DNA of 64,000 nucleotides. It comes from Acridotheres tristis. Taxonomy: Eukaryota; Chordata; Aves; Passeriformes; Sturnidae. Below, piece after piece: positions 27,401 to 39,425 of this stretch. A program made the translations under genes and the position numbers. Position 1 is the stretch's first letter, and the number at the start of each line of letters is the position of its first letter. A model generated the notes under the pieces. That model ran no database searches. It was given only the letters and a program-made list of their open reading frames with translations, and was not told where the DNA came from. The stretch lies in NCBI GenBank assembly GCA_037013685.1, contig CM072919.1, positions 32,591,435-32,655,434 of the forward strand. The letters run 5' to 3'.

Positions 27401-29189
27401 TCAGGGATGTGTGAGAAGATATTTTTTAACAGTAAAACTGAAGGATTCATCTGCTTTAATAACTGTGGTATTACCTTGACGTGAATTGCTTTCAGAGCTT
27501 GAGGATTCTGCTGTGACCCTCACACATGAAACTTCTTGCAGGGGGAATGACTCCAGTGTTTGTTACCTGCTGTGAGGCCTCCAGGGTACACTGCAAGCTG
27601 CTGCAAGAACTCTCTTCTCCTGCCAGATATTTCTGCAGCAGCCTTCACTTCATGGGTCACATCACCTCCACAGGGCCTCTTCTACCTCCCAGTCTTCCTG
27701 GTGCCACTGTAGAGTAGCTCTCATGGGTGCCCCTGCCTTAGAGGTCACCACTGAAATGCACTGCATCCTCTCAACACCTGTGCCTGACAAAGCCATTCCT
27801 ACACACAAGATCAATCTGGAATCTGAAACTGGCCCTGGTAATGAAATACATGAAACAACTCCAAATACATCTGTGGGGCCATCTGTATTACCCTCCCCGT
27901 GGCAAATGAGTGAGTTTTCAGAAGCCACTTTCAGCAGTACCTTGTGACCACTGTAGGTAGAAAGGAGGGAAATTAAATAAAAGACATCGTTTTTCTTCAA
28001 AAGAGTTCTCATAATACAATTCTCCTCCTTGGGGCAGGGGGAGGGACTGTCAGTTTCTAAGTGCAACTCAGCAGGCAGAAAATCAGGCAACATGTAAATG
28101 GTCACAACACCACTGGGACCTTCACTGCAGATGCCTAAAGGACCAGGGACTGGACAAAGGACAAGGTGACAGTGGTGCTGGTAAAGTCTTTTCCAGGTCA
28201 TAATTTTTGTCTACATCACTGAGAAGCCTTCAGACAACCAAAGAAAACATTACATAAACAATTAGCAAGCATCCAGTTCTCTCCTCCTTGCTAAACATAT
28301 CCAAACACACTTTTAAATCTCCTCTTTCACCTGGCTCTCATAATGCCAGTGGAGTAATATTTAACCTTTCTTTCCCTGCATCAGAAAGGAGATGGAAGAA
28401 CTGGAAAAAGACAGAAATATGTTGGGAGGATAATGAAAAGTAAGAAATAGCCGACTCTATCAAGACATGCTGGTCTAGGAAAGAGATGACTAGCATGAAA
28501 GCAGATCCCCTCAGCACCGAGAGGCAAGGAGGAGGTCAACAGACAGTAAGTACTCGTGTGTCTCTCAGTACAAGAATAAAGAGGCAACAAATTAAACCAG
28601 CAGACGGCAGCATCACATTCAGCCAGAGGATTAATTTCTTCTTACCACACACAACGCAGCTGTGTGACCCATTATTGCTAGTTATTGCAGACCCAGTAGT
28701 CTTGCCTGGATTTAAAACCCACAAGATAAATTCACTGAAAGAGAAAGTTACTTTTGTCCAAAGTAACAGGAAAAGACAAAATCCACCAAAGCAAATATTG
28801 CTGTGATAAGGAGGATCCAGAAAACAGTAAGGAGGAGCATGAGACCCTCTCCTGGGACAGCCAGCCATGGTGAACCATTCACTGAGAATTACACACAGCT
28901 GGATTGTGTATCCAGCTAGTCTGCTAGTTTCATTTGTTGCCTCATTATTCTTGTTGCCCACTTTATCCCCATGCATTATTAATTACTCCTGTCACTGAAA
29001 ACTGGCCATGGTAACTTTCCAATCAGCACATTACCTCGTGCTTTCTTAGGGAAATGTGCCCTGCCTTCACATTACCTGCTGACAGCTCCTGACTGGAGGT
29101 TAACTTATTCTTGATTGTGTTAAAGAGATATTCTGGGCTCAGTCCATTCTGCAAAACATATTTTGCTTAGCATGGAAAGGAGGCATCTG
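21484..29189. other. Intergenic, nothing recognised
   Basis: 7.7 kb without a recognisable gene or long repeat. The longest ORF (- strand, 27662-28201, 179 residues) has no domain, no splice support and a competing + strand ORF, so it is treated as chance. Confidence 0.6.
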
Positions 29190-29450
29190 AGGAGGGGCCT
29201 AGTTACAGCCTCCCACTGCCTATAGGGCATTACAAGGAAGGTAAATCGAGACTGTCTTCAGAGGTGGCCACTGACAGGGTAGAAGATCCTGCAGAAAGGG
29301 CACAAGTTGCAAAAGGGTTTGGATGTGAGGCAAAAACTTCCCTTGAGAGCAGTGCAGCCCTGGGACAAGCTACGGAAAAGTGGTGGGAATCTCTGTCCTT
29401 GAAGATACCAAGCATGCAAGCAGATGAGTGCCTGAGCTCCCTGGCCTACT
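29190..29450 (+). mobile_element. CR1 LINE 3'UTR remnant
   Basis: GGGCATTACAAGGAAGGTAA, an altered 'AGAGACTGTCTTC...AGAGGTGGCCACTGACAGG' segment, GGGACAAGCTACGGAAAAGT and ATCTCTGTCCTTGAAGATAC follow CR1 3'UTR order. Diverged, and lacks the last part of the tail. Confidence 0.55.
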
Positions 29451-31779
29451 GTGAGCCCTGTAGTGAGCCTGCTGGGCACTTAGGCTTGTACTGAATACAT
29501 CCAGAAGAGTCTCCTGACACAAATCTCTGTCAGATTTTGGGAACCATATTCCATCCAGCATGACCAGCTTTGCAAGACAGAACTGATCACCCATGTTTAA
29601 TCAAAAACGTAAGTGCTATTGACAAGGGAACAACAATCACACAGTGTGTGATTGTGACAGTAACTCACAGATTTCACTGGTGGTTCAGTGCTCGACCATC
29701 ACCTCCGTGACTCACATGGCACCTCTGCACTGCTGCCTGCCCTGCAGTATGGGAAAGGATCTTCACAGGGGAGGAGCTGTACCTGGCACATCTGCTGAAG
29801 CACCTTCAAACACTTTTCTGACTGTCTCATTGGAGAATTGTCTGTCGTAGTGATTCCCACAAATGTCACAGCTGTTGCCTGGTCCATGGTAAGGGCAGGA
29901 AGCCATCAAAAATCATCCTTGGGATACTGCATGGAGCAGCCTTCATGTGGTGGCCTCTGGGGAATACTTGAAAGTTTTAAAGAAAACAGAAGCCATCTCT
30001 CTTGAGTCTAATTAAACAAAAGCATCACTACCAGTTCTCCCCAAGCTCAGTGACACATTATTCCAGGTACAGGTACACCAGACTGTACAGCACTGTACAT
30101 TTCCACTGCCCTGAGGAACTGTGGCCCAGACAGAAAAGGTGGGAACCAGAAATTTGCCTGTTGTCCTACATGGAATCAGATGGAGAGTGGAAAGTGGTTC
30201 ACTTTACCCTGAAGGGAGAGAAACAGGCAACTCCTGTGATTCAACTCTTCCTAAGACACAAATACAAATAATTTGTAGCAGTCTCCCATGGACTCTAGGT
30301 AACAATCCCATGGACAGTGTAAAAGACTAGTTTGAATGAGAGCCCTGGGTTTTTGCATGGCTGCAAGAAGTGAGCAAATACATCACTTTAGAGAGATACT
30401 TGCTGGATCTGACAAAAGAGGTATGGCATCCACATGGGACTTAGATCTGCAGCCTTAGCTGAATCTGTTCATAAAATCTCCTCTACCTTCTCAGTAATAA
30501 CAACAATATTACTTTTCTATCTCTCTTTCTCCCCCTTCTGTCTGTAATTTGCTCTTCCTGGTGGAAGGGAAAGGAAGTGTAAATTATTCCAACACTGACA
30601 AGTCCTGAACAGCATCTTCTGTCACTACCAGTAAACCTTAGGAAGCAGAACAGACCTCTGACAGGGCTTTGAGGAATGTGGAGATGCTATCCATGTGCTT
30701 CTTCACCAACTGAAAACTGTAAGCATGAATGCAATTCAAAGCATGCCCCTCTATTTCTATCTTTCTTATTTCCCCAGTTTCTGGCACATGTCAGTTATTT
30801 ACTAAACAAATTTGCAATTCTTTAGCAACGAATTTACTGAGATGGGCCAGACCTAACTACTCAAGCAAGCACACTAAGGTACATTTGCTGTGTCCTTTTG
30901 CAATAAAGAAACACAAATCACTTGCTCTTCCTGTGCAGCTGGAGGACCCAGAAGTAATTCAAACTGATCTAGCAATGTGTAGACTGCAGCCTCACAATGG
31001 TGGTCAAATGTTATCTTGTCAAAGATTCTTTACATGGTTGTGGCTGGAGACAAAATGCCTCAAGCAGAAATCTGATACAGGATTATTTCATCCTCAATCA
31101 GACTCTCAGCTGGGAGTAAAAACATAGTAATCACTAACACTTTTTTATAAGGCTCCCGTGTTTCTATCAGATGATGTCTCAATGCATTTGTGCTGTGCAG
31201 CAGTTCCACAGTGAGCACTACGTACACACCCCGGATTTACTGAGCACATACAGGAAGATTTTATGTGTGTGCCAAGAGCACACAGGACTGTGAGCAAAAG
31301 CAGCTGACCCACAGAAATCAGAAACCAAGGTTTTGCAGCTTCTCGGTAATTTTGGATTCACTCTTTATACAAGAAAAAGTAGGTCTGCACACATCACAGT
31401 CACCTTTCAGGATGCGTGTATATTGGCCATGCCTTCAGAGATTATTGCTGCATTACACAGCATTACTCTTCCAACAGTCTACCAGACAGTCACAAATCCT
31501 GGAAAAAAACAGCCCAGATTCTGGTTTTTGGCCTGGACAAAATTTCTGCATAGGAAAAGGAGACTTGCTCAGGGATCATGGTTCTACGGACACTCTCCAT
31601 ATACTGAGATCTCCAAAATTTAAAAAAGGCTACACTTTAAACTCACATTAAACTCATCCTGGGTGGCTGTCTATGTCTCCCCATAAGCTGGACGGCACAC
31701 TGCTAATCGACCAAGCTGCTGTATGAAGAGAGACAAACGATGCATGGCAATCTACCAAGGAGATACTTTCTGTAGAAGA
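29451..31779. other. Intergenic, nothing recognised
   Basis: No gene, RNA gene or repeat identified. ORFs at 30729-31127 and 31265-31651 show no domain or family resemblance. Confidence 0.6.
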
Positions 31780-31940
31780 TGATAGAAGGTTATGGTGTCT
31801 CCCTCACTGGAGATACTCAAGAACTGTCTGGAGGCAATCCTGTACCATGTGTTCTGGTATGACCCTGCCTGAGCAGGGATGTTGGACCAGACTAAGTTGC
31901 TCTCTTACAATCTGTCCCATTCTGTGGATCTGTGATTTTA
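31780..31940 (+). mobile_element. CR1 LINE 3'-end remnant
   Basis: CTCCCTCACTGGAGATACTC, GACCCTGCCTGAGCAGGGAT, GTTGGACCAGACTAAGTTGC, and the tail CCCATTCTGTGGATCTGTGA match the CR1 3' end order. Confidence 0.75.
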
Positions 31941-33060
31941 AGGATCCTGTGTAAGAATTTCAAGTGCTTTAGGGTCCTGTGAACCAGCAAGAGGACAGAC
32001 ACCCAGTGCAGGCTCTGTTTAATTGATTAGTTCCTTGCTTTTGACAGGAATCCAGAGATTTTTACTAGAACTGTGTCCCTAATCTTTTATGTGGTCTTGT
32101 ACTGTCTTGCCAGCAGCTGTTCTTCACACAGAGGCCACTGAAAAGACACATCACTGGCAGCTGGAGAACACTGAATTATGCCCATGACTTCTGCAAGTCT
32201 TCTTTGCTGACATAGTTATGGAAGGAGACACCACTGTTTGTCCTGTGGCATGCACAGAAAGGATGCATTTTGCTCATCTATTTCCCTACCTTTTTAAATG
32301 TTAGCAGGAAGGTCTGGGAAACATGCTTCAAAAAACAAGAATCAAAACAGACATAAAGTAGCGATCTGGATGGATGAATGAATGGGCATTTTGGAGTAGC
32401 ATTAGGTCAGCAGAGCCATCTCTAATGTGGCAGAACCACATTATCCCTAGCACAGCCATGGGCATAGGCACACACAGGTCCCAGCCTAGGTACCCTGATG
32501 CTGCTGGAAACGCCCTGGTAAGGATGGGACAGAGCCTGGGCTGCACTGCCATGCTGGGTGGCAGTTCTAAAGTGCAGAGAAGCCATGGACTTCTGACTCC
32601 AGAGTGACACAGCTATGGTTTGGGTTAATTCAGCAGTGCAGCAGCTTTCACTTCAGTTGCTGTTCTCTCAGGGCTGCCTCCTTTCAGTTTTACAGAAACA
32701 GAGAAAAGAACCAGCCAGAAGCTGTCTCATTCAGAACTGCACAGTGTGACTTACAGCAGGAGTAAGTCTCATCAGTTTCAACTTCTACAGAGACAAAAAT
32801 CTCTTCTTTTAGTCTTAATCTTATGTCAGCAACATGAACACACAGAAAAGTCAGCGTTGCTGCCATTATTTGAATCTTTTGTTCTTTGAACGGCAGATTC
32901 AGAGGAACAGGTTTTTAAAAGAGAAAAAAAAAAAAGAGAGAGAAAAAAAGAGAGGAGAAAGGAAACAACCCAAAAGTCTGTCAATTGTGTAAAATGCATT
33001 CCTGCACTGCAAGGTGGGTGGTCTGCTTGGAAGTTGTTATGGTTTCAGCACAAACTGCCA
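31941..33060. other. Intergenic; purine tract only
   Basis: Unique DNA with an A/G-only tract at 32915-32970 leading into the putative enhancer block. No gene seen. Confidence 0.6.
32915..32970 (+). repeat. Purine-only (A/G) tract
   Basis: About 50 bp of A-runs alternating with GAGAGA on the + strand, with no pyrimidines. It lies just upstream of the putative enhancer block. Confidence 0.75.
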
Positions 33061-34165
33061 CAAAAGATTAGTGATGTGTGCGCAAATACAGCGGTCTGAT
33101 GGCCGCATTTGAAACGAAGTGGCTTACCTGTGTATTGAATGATGTTTAACACAAGTACTCCACTAACCGGCCGTCAAGTGGGAAGCGCCACTTCATGGGA
33201 AGTGGCACTCTAACATCGCTTCCACTTTCTGTCTGGAATTAAAGTGGCATTTCAATGCTAAGATGAATACGCTCTCATTTCCCACACAGAAACAAACGCA
33301 TAAAGCTCACAAAAAAAGGATATATTCTGGGAGTGGAAAACGAGGTGTCTTTCAAGACAGAGCAGCAAGTTAATTGCCCACCTTTAACGATTAAATTACT
33401 AACAAGATATTATGACAAATCAAGCCCTTTTTCAGTAGATCGTTCGGTGCACAAACCCGGCTAAATTACTTGCAGTACCAAACACGGAAATTCTTTTTCT
33501 TTTTAGGAAAACAACTGGACATCACGAAAGTGTATTTTCATTTTTGGAAACTGACTTTTCTATCAAATATAAAACGTTTTATTTTGTAAACACTCACACG
33601 TTACACTAGTGTAAAACACTTTGCAGGTGTGAGAGTTGTAACCAAAGTAAACAAAAATTCTCGCTACTTTTAGAGCTGTGTTAATGCAGAAAACACGCAT
33701 GAAAGGGAAGCTTAAGGTCCTGTCTGGTTTAGCTTCAAGTTAGAGGAAAGTGCATTTAGGTGGGGTTTATGTGACCAAGCATTATGGCTGGTTTCAAATA
33801 ACTGAGGTAGATTCTACTTACGACTAATTCACTTGATTTTTTGGTAAGGGTTAATATTAGTTGTCCTATTGGCTCTGACGATTGAAGTCCAACAGCACTC
33901 ACGGAACAGTAATTAAGAGCACCCTCTTGTGGTCATTATTACGTATGTTAATTAAGCCTTTTATGGTAAACTCTAAATGCATCTGCTCTCTCACGCCAAT
34001 ACAGTACCCAGAAAGTTTATTAAAATATGCAAATGAATGTGCTGTACATGATTTGTTCTATATGCACCCGAGGCGCAACTGCAAGGTTTTATCTTGCTTA
34101 TTCACCGAAAGTTGTATGCTTAAAAATAAAAATATTCTAATATTTCATGCAGCTTAGAGCAAAGT
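33061..34165. promoter_or_regulatory. Putative conserved non-coding element / enhancer block
   Basis: It has no transposable element, no exon-like ORF, and retains more CpG (GCGC, CCGG, CGAAG) than the surrounding AT-rich DNA. It is dense in factor-like motifs: TCAAGTG and AAGTGG repeats (33117-33250), a 14-bp palindrome TTACACTAGTGTAA at 33601-33614, AGGTGTGA at 33625-33632, TTCACTTGA near 33827-33835, and homeodomain TTAATTAA words near 33947. Conservation is inferred from composition, since no alignment could be run. By synteny a FOXE1 or XPA enhancer is possible. Confidence 0.45.
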
Positions 34166-34204
34166 AATTCCTTTATTTGCTATTTTCGAAATTGGCAAGA
34201 AAAC

Positions 34205-34420
34205 TCTCTGAAAGGATACAAAAAATTATAGAGCAGTAGGTTTGGTCTCCATACCAGAGAACTTAGCAAAAACTGTACCAGAGAATGGAATTAATGTACA
34301 GCTGCATGAAGAGAATCTCTTGAGAAGGAAGAAATGTGGCTACTGTAAAAGTGAGTCATGATTAACTGATCTTTACAGAACTGCTGCAGTTCTTTGAAGC
34401 AATCATGGAACATGCAGACT
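34205..34420 (+). mobile_element. Ancient CR1-type LINE fragment (RT domain)
   Basis: In shifted frames one reads a decayed version of the CR1 RT segment 'VSLTSIPGKL...HGFCKGKSCLTNL' (here VGLVSIPEKLAKT, then KKCGYCKSES, LTDLYRTA). This is an old insertion just beyond the putative enhancer block. Confidence 0.55.
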
Positions 34421-37400
34421 TTCCATTTAACTTTTCTTATGATGCCTAAGTATGGAATTTACTTTAATGCAGAAATTAATGTCTGATAATCATTAAACAT
34501 AAAACACAGTCAGAATGAAAGTACTAGGTGGAAATGTTTGAGCAAATTATGGCAGCTCCAGTTAAGCTAGCTTTGGTTAGACTATATGAGAGTTACAGCA
34601 TAAGAAACTGTCAAAGGTAAGGGACAGATGGAAATAGTCTTTACGGAAGCAGATTAGGAAGAATATCTTGAATGCCAAGTAGCCAGCAAGCATGCTTTTT
34701 CTGCATTTAACTTCCAAGCACACCCCCTAGACATGTACTACACCTCAAGAATTTGCCATATCATATTAGTATCACACTGGTCTTCATTTAATCATTATGT
34801 TGCATGATTAAGTGTGTAACTAAAGTTATTGCTACCTGCTACCATGACAGCATATTACTTACTGAGTGTGTCCTCTGGGATTTGCCACATAAATGTGTGA
34901 GTCAAGAGAACTGATGTATTGTATTAGGTAATCCTGCAACCAGGATTCTGCCTCAGTTAAGACAAATCTATGTTGTAACTGGAGATTACTGCAGGGTGTG
35001 CAGTTCTGAGCAATCACTTTGCAAAAAGTAAGAAAAAGCAAGGAAGCAAGTTTCACAGTATGAAGTCAATTAATGAAATGATGAATCAAACAAGGAAAGT
35101 ATTCAAATTGTCAGTATATTAGAAAAGAAATTGAGGTTGTGCCACACAGTGCTAAAATGTTCCATTTTCTTCTAAGAAAGACCATTTCTATGGACACCAG
35201 AAGGCATGCGCTCAGAAAATAAAGGCATTGGGATAGCATATTCCAATATTTTTGAATGTACCACGAGAAATTACATTGCTCAGAGAAGAGACAGAATGGC
35301 TATTGCAGACAAATAGTCCAAGGATCATGGATGTTTGAGGTGATTTGTACAGGCACTTTAAGATTTTGGAAGACATCAAGGTAAAAGTTAATGAATCTGT
35401 GAAATGTTGCTGAGACTTCAACTCTGCTTTTCTTGCTTTCTCAGAAAAGTGAAGGAACAAAAAAAAAAGTTTGAACTAATAAAAATATCTCAAACATAAA
35501 CCTGGAAAACGTGCAACACTTAGAGCAACAAATGCAGCCCCAAAATCAGAAAAACAAGAAGTAAAAAATGGGACTTGGGGAAGATCCAAACCTTGACAGA
35601 TGAAAATCCAAGCTGGTTGAGTTTAACCATGCTGACACATCCTAGAGAGACCTAGAGCAGCTGCAGACTCATGAACGAGTAATATATCCCTCCTGGCATG
35701 GGACTGTTCTAGCGGTACACCAGTCACAATGGCTGGCAGCTGAGTGTGTCAGGTCTTCAGTCAAGGAATATTCAGGTGCTAGACAGGATGTTTTCCTAGA
35801 CAGGATGCTTCCACTCAGAGGTGAACAGTTTCATTGCCTCCAAATTCAAAGAGGATGCTGAAAACTGGAAACTGTTGATCACTGCTGTAAAGAAAACTCT
35901 GAGCAAAAATCAAGAAAGTTCAGTCTCTTGCAACAGAAGTGTCATGTCGCTAGATCAGTACCTAGATTCCAAAATCATTTAACTAGATTCCAAATCTAGT
36001 CAGGAAGAGAAAAACCCCCTTTTCTTTTTCCCCTCTCTTATTTTTCTTCACTAATTACTTCCCACGCTCTATGCATATCATGGTCTTTCAAGGAGGAAAA
36101 AAAAAAAAAAAAAGAGGGTTCCAGTAAATGACAAAGCTCAGTGTAGCTATATAGAGAAAAAATTCTAAAAAATTTGATTTGGACAGCTTAGCCAGAAACA
36201 TTTGGATGATGTGGAAATAACACAGGAATGTAGTATATGTCAAACCTGTAAGAAAGGAGTGAGTGGCATAATGAATAATTTTTATTTTCTTTCACTAATG
36301 AACAGTTTCAGCTTAATCAGAGATATTAAAACTTTTGGAATCCATTCTTCCCTGTTCCAAGAGAGAAATCAGTTAACATCACATGTTTAATTGCTATGGT
36401 CACTGCTCCTCTTTCTGGCAAGGAAAAGCCAAGTTTTCACATTAAGGGAGAAAAAAAGCAATCAAAACTAAGACAACAAAATCAACTAACTGAAGTAATC
36501 CAGGTAGCAAGACCCTGATCAGAAACTATTTTCTGATCATGTTAAGAGGATAAATTCAGATTATATTCAAGATTCAAATTCTGTGGGTGGCACAGTCCCT
36601 CAGAAGCCCTCCCACTGGTCCTGCATTCCTAGGGGGCTTAAGCCATATTTTGGCTCCACATTTCTCTCACAGGTAGGTCGGTGTGAGCCTCGAATGCACA
36701 GTCTCTAAAGTCAATTCCACATTATCCCCCTTCTCTTTCTTCAGTGAGCTGAAATGGTCACAGCTCCTGGTGGTGTCTGCTATGAAGAGCAGGACTGGGG
36801 CCTGGAGGTGCATATGGATAGCACTGTGAGATGAACTTATCATATTCTGACAGCAGCTAACACTGGGAAAACAAACTGCAGAGAAAGATGTGATCAAACC
36901 TGTAGACAAAGGCACCAAAATGTTTTGCAGAGATTTACAAGGACCAGAAGAGTCACATCTTGCTTAAACCCTGGTAACTGGGACATTATTTTCTTGCTAC
37001 AGCAAACTTTGTCAGATATTTTATGGTCTCCCATTCCAGGTACTCTGCACACAGGAACAAGTCAGGCTGACTTGGAAGCAATAGTAAAAAAATCTCTTTA
37101 TATTATGGCTTGGGGAAAAAAAAAGGTATAATACACTGTATGATATAAAATGGAAATGTAAGGATTTTTAAAAAAATACTTACATTCCCCATCTCCTTAA
37201 ATACTTCAGCAAGGCCTGAATTTTGAATTTCTATCCAGAATGCTCAGCCTTTCACCATCAATACAACTAAAGCTCATATCCTGGAGACTATTATAGTAGA
37301 TGATGTACCTATTTTCTGTCTCAGAAATGCCTGAGATGCTCTTAATATAACAAAAAAGTGACTAAAGCATTCAGCAAAGTTTCTTGATGTTTCTAGGTTG

Positions 37401-39234
37401 TTACAGGAAAGGTTCTTGCATGGATTAAATAACTGTCCATATAGAAATACCAGGAGGGAAAATAAATTTGTCAATATATAGATCTCTTTTACATCATATG
37501 CGACTATTCCTTGCACACTTGGGAAAAAGGCCCCAAAACCTGAATAGCTCAACTCTATGACAGCTCAGACAGGTCTTCAAACCCATTTCTATAAAATCTC
37601 CTCTGCCAGCCACTGGTGGGGCAAGAACAATATAGTAGTATCTTAGTTTCAGAAAAATATATGTTTTCCTACAATGTTTTTTTGTCCTTTGTATTGAAGG
37701 TATCAAATCACCAAAAGCTGCCATACCACAGTTACAGAATTTGTTTGCTGTTTTGCCATCGTTTCCCACTCTGGAAAGATGACTCATGGAAGAGAAAGAT
37801 GACTTCTTCTGGTACAATACTGGAAGAGGATTTATCTTTCTGGACTGCCAATCAATAGCAAAAGTGTGTAGTCAGCTTTGTAGCAATCTCTAAAATGGTA
37901 AACAGCATTTTTTCATCATGTGGCCATTGACACCTTCCTGTCCACAGATATGAAATGAACATTTTCTATTTTCTATTGATATTAAAAGCCAACATATTAA
38001 AGTCTATTCAGGAATAAAACAGAAAACTCTTGTACAATGCTAGCAAATAAAATATATTTACATTGTAATTTTAAATTCTGTCATCTCCTACAATGAGAAA
38101 ATTAAAACAAACTTGCAATAAGATCTCCTGACAGAGAAGAATGCCAATTTTTGTCTCTGAACATTTGCACTTTGATTCTTGCCTACCTGTTTGTTTCAGA
38201 TGTGTTGTTTAGGCATTCAACACTTTATATGTTTACTCCATTACCTACCTGTTCAACCAAGATTGCATACATCAACTGGAGTAGGATAAATGGAGCGTGA
38301 AGACAGGCCACATTTCTATGAAAATCCTCTCCTACAGGTTGTGAGCAAAGGAGAAAATCCCAGAGAGATGACAAACCTAATTTACTCTGCATGTCCCATT
38401 CTGTCCAACAGGATGATTCACTGTGTATCCCCGATCCATGAGCTATAGCATAGGTGAATTCAGAAAGAAAACATAACAAATTCAACCAGGTTCACTGTCT
38501 GGTTTTAACAAGTTCACTTTGTTTTTCAGAGGTCATGCTTCTTTATCACCAAGAAGCCAGCAGTATTTCTCCATTTATTAAAGGTAACATAAGAAACGGG
38601 TGTATCAAACTAAAACATGATGGAAACAAAATTACAAAGGGCATGGTATTTTTTGCCATACATTCCTAAGGATGCAATTGAACTGTTGTCTCTCATTCAA
38701 AAAGCATTTGAAATCATTGGATAAAATCCAACGCCTTAGTCATGCTCAGAGGCAGCGGCCCAATACCCTGTGTGTATTGGCCAGTCAGCTTCTGGCTACT
38801 GGATTCGAATATGGCTAAAATTGATGCTACCCAAACAGAGGAAAAGGGATGGGGGGTTGGGAGGGAGGAGTTAAGAGGTTTTCGTCCACAGCTGCTCCTT
38901 CAAAAGACAAATTTGTCGAAAAGGTAAGAATGTTAGGTCTATTTCTCATGGAACAAGTATTTTCTACTGAGGAAGGACAAAAGGATGCTTTGATTGTAGG
39001 CGTGCAACTGCAATGCAGCTGTATGCCTATTGCTGGTAAGAGTTTGATGACAAAGACAAAACAGTATATCATGAAGCAAAATAGAAATATATGCCCAGCA
39101 GCTGCTCCACAAGTAACTACTGGTCTAGATGAACAGTGAATTTGGTTAGAAAAACCCCATCGCACAGGCTTATTGCTATCATGTGGCTCCAGGTGTTTCA
39201 GTGTGATCCTCTGTGAATAGAGAGGAAGAGGTGT
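34421..39234. other. Intergenic, nothing recognised
   Basis: AT-rich DNA with poly-A at 36092. No exon-like ORF and no identified interspersed repeat. Confidence 0.6.
36092..36116 (+). repeat. Poly-A run with purine flanks
   Basis: An uninterrupted A run of about 19 followed by GAGGG, in AT-rich intergenic DNA. Confidence 0.75.
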
Positions 39235-39425
39235 ACTGCCTGGGATGAAGAACCCATTCAGTCCAACATCCTGTTTCCATGACAGGCCACAGGCAAACGT
39301 CAAAGGAAGAGGAAAAGAAAGGCAAATATATGATATCTTCTCTGCAACACTCCCACAGCTACCAACTGCTTTCAGCTCTGGGAATTTCCTGAGCTTGAGT
39401 GGGTGTTCATTCATTAACTCTCAAC
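39235..39425 (+). repeat. Probable ancient amniote interspersed repeat
   Basis: CCATTCAGTCCAACATCCTG, TTTCCATGACAGGCCACAGG and CTCTGGGAATTTCCTGAGC resemble a repeat I know from reptile/bird genomes ('...CCAGTATCCTGTCTCCAACAGTGGCCA...'). The family is not certain. The overlapping - strand ORF (38827-39414) is not a recognisable protein. Confidence 0.35.

Noticed and set aside
27662..28201. 179-residue - strand ORF
   Set aside because: No recognisable domain, no splice-site or promoter context, and a + strand ORF overlaps it. Expected by chance in 42 kb of two-strand sequence.
38827..39414. 195-residue - strand ORF
   Set aside because: It overlaps a probable ancient repeat and an AT-rich stretch, and has no family resemblance or codon evidence.
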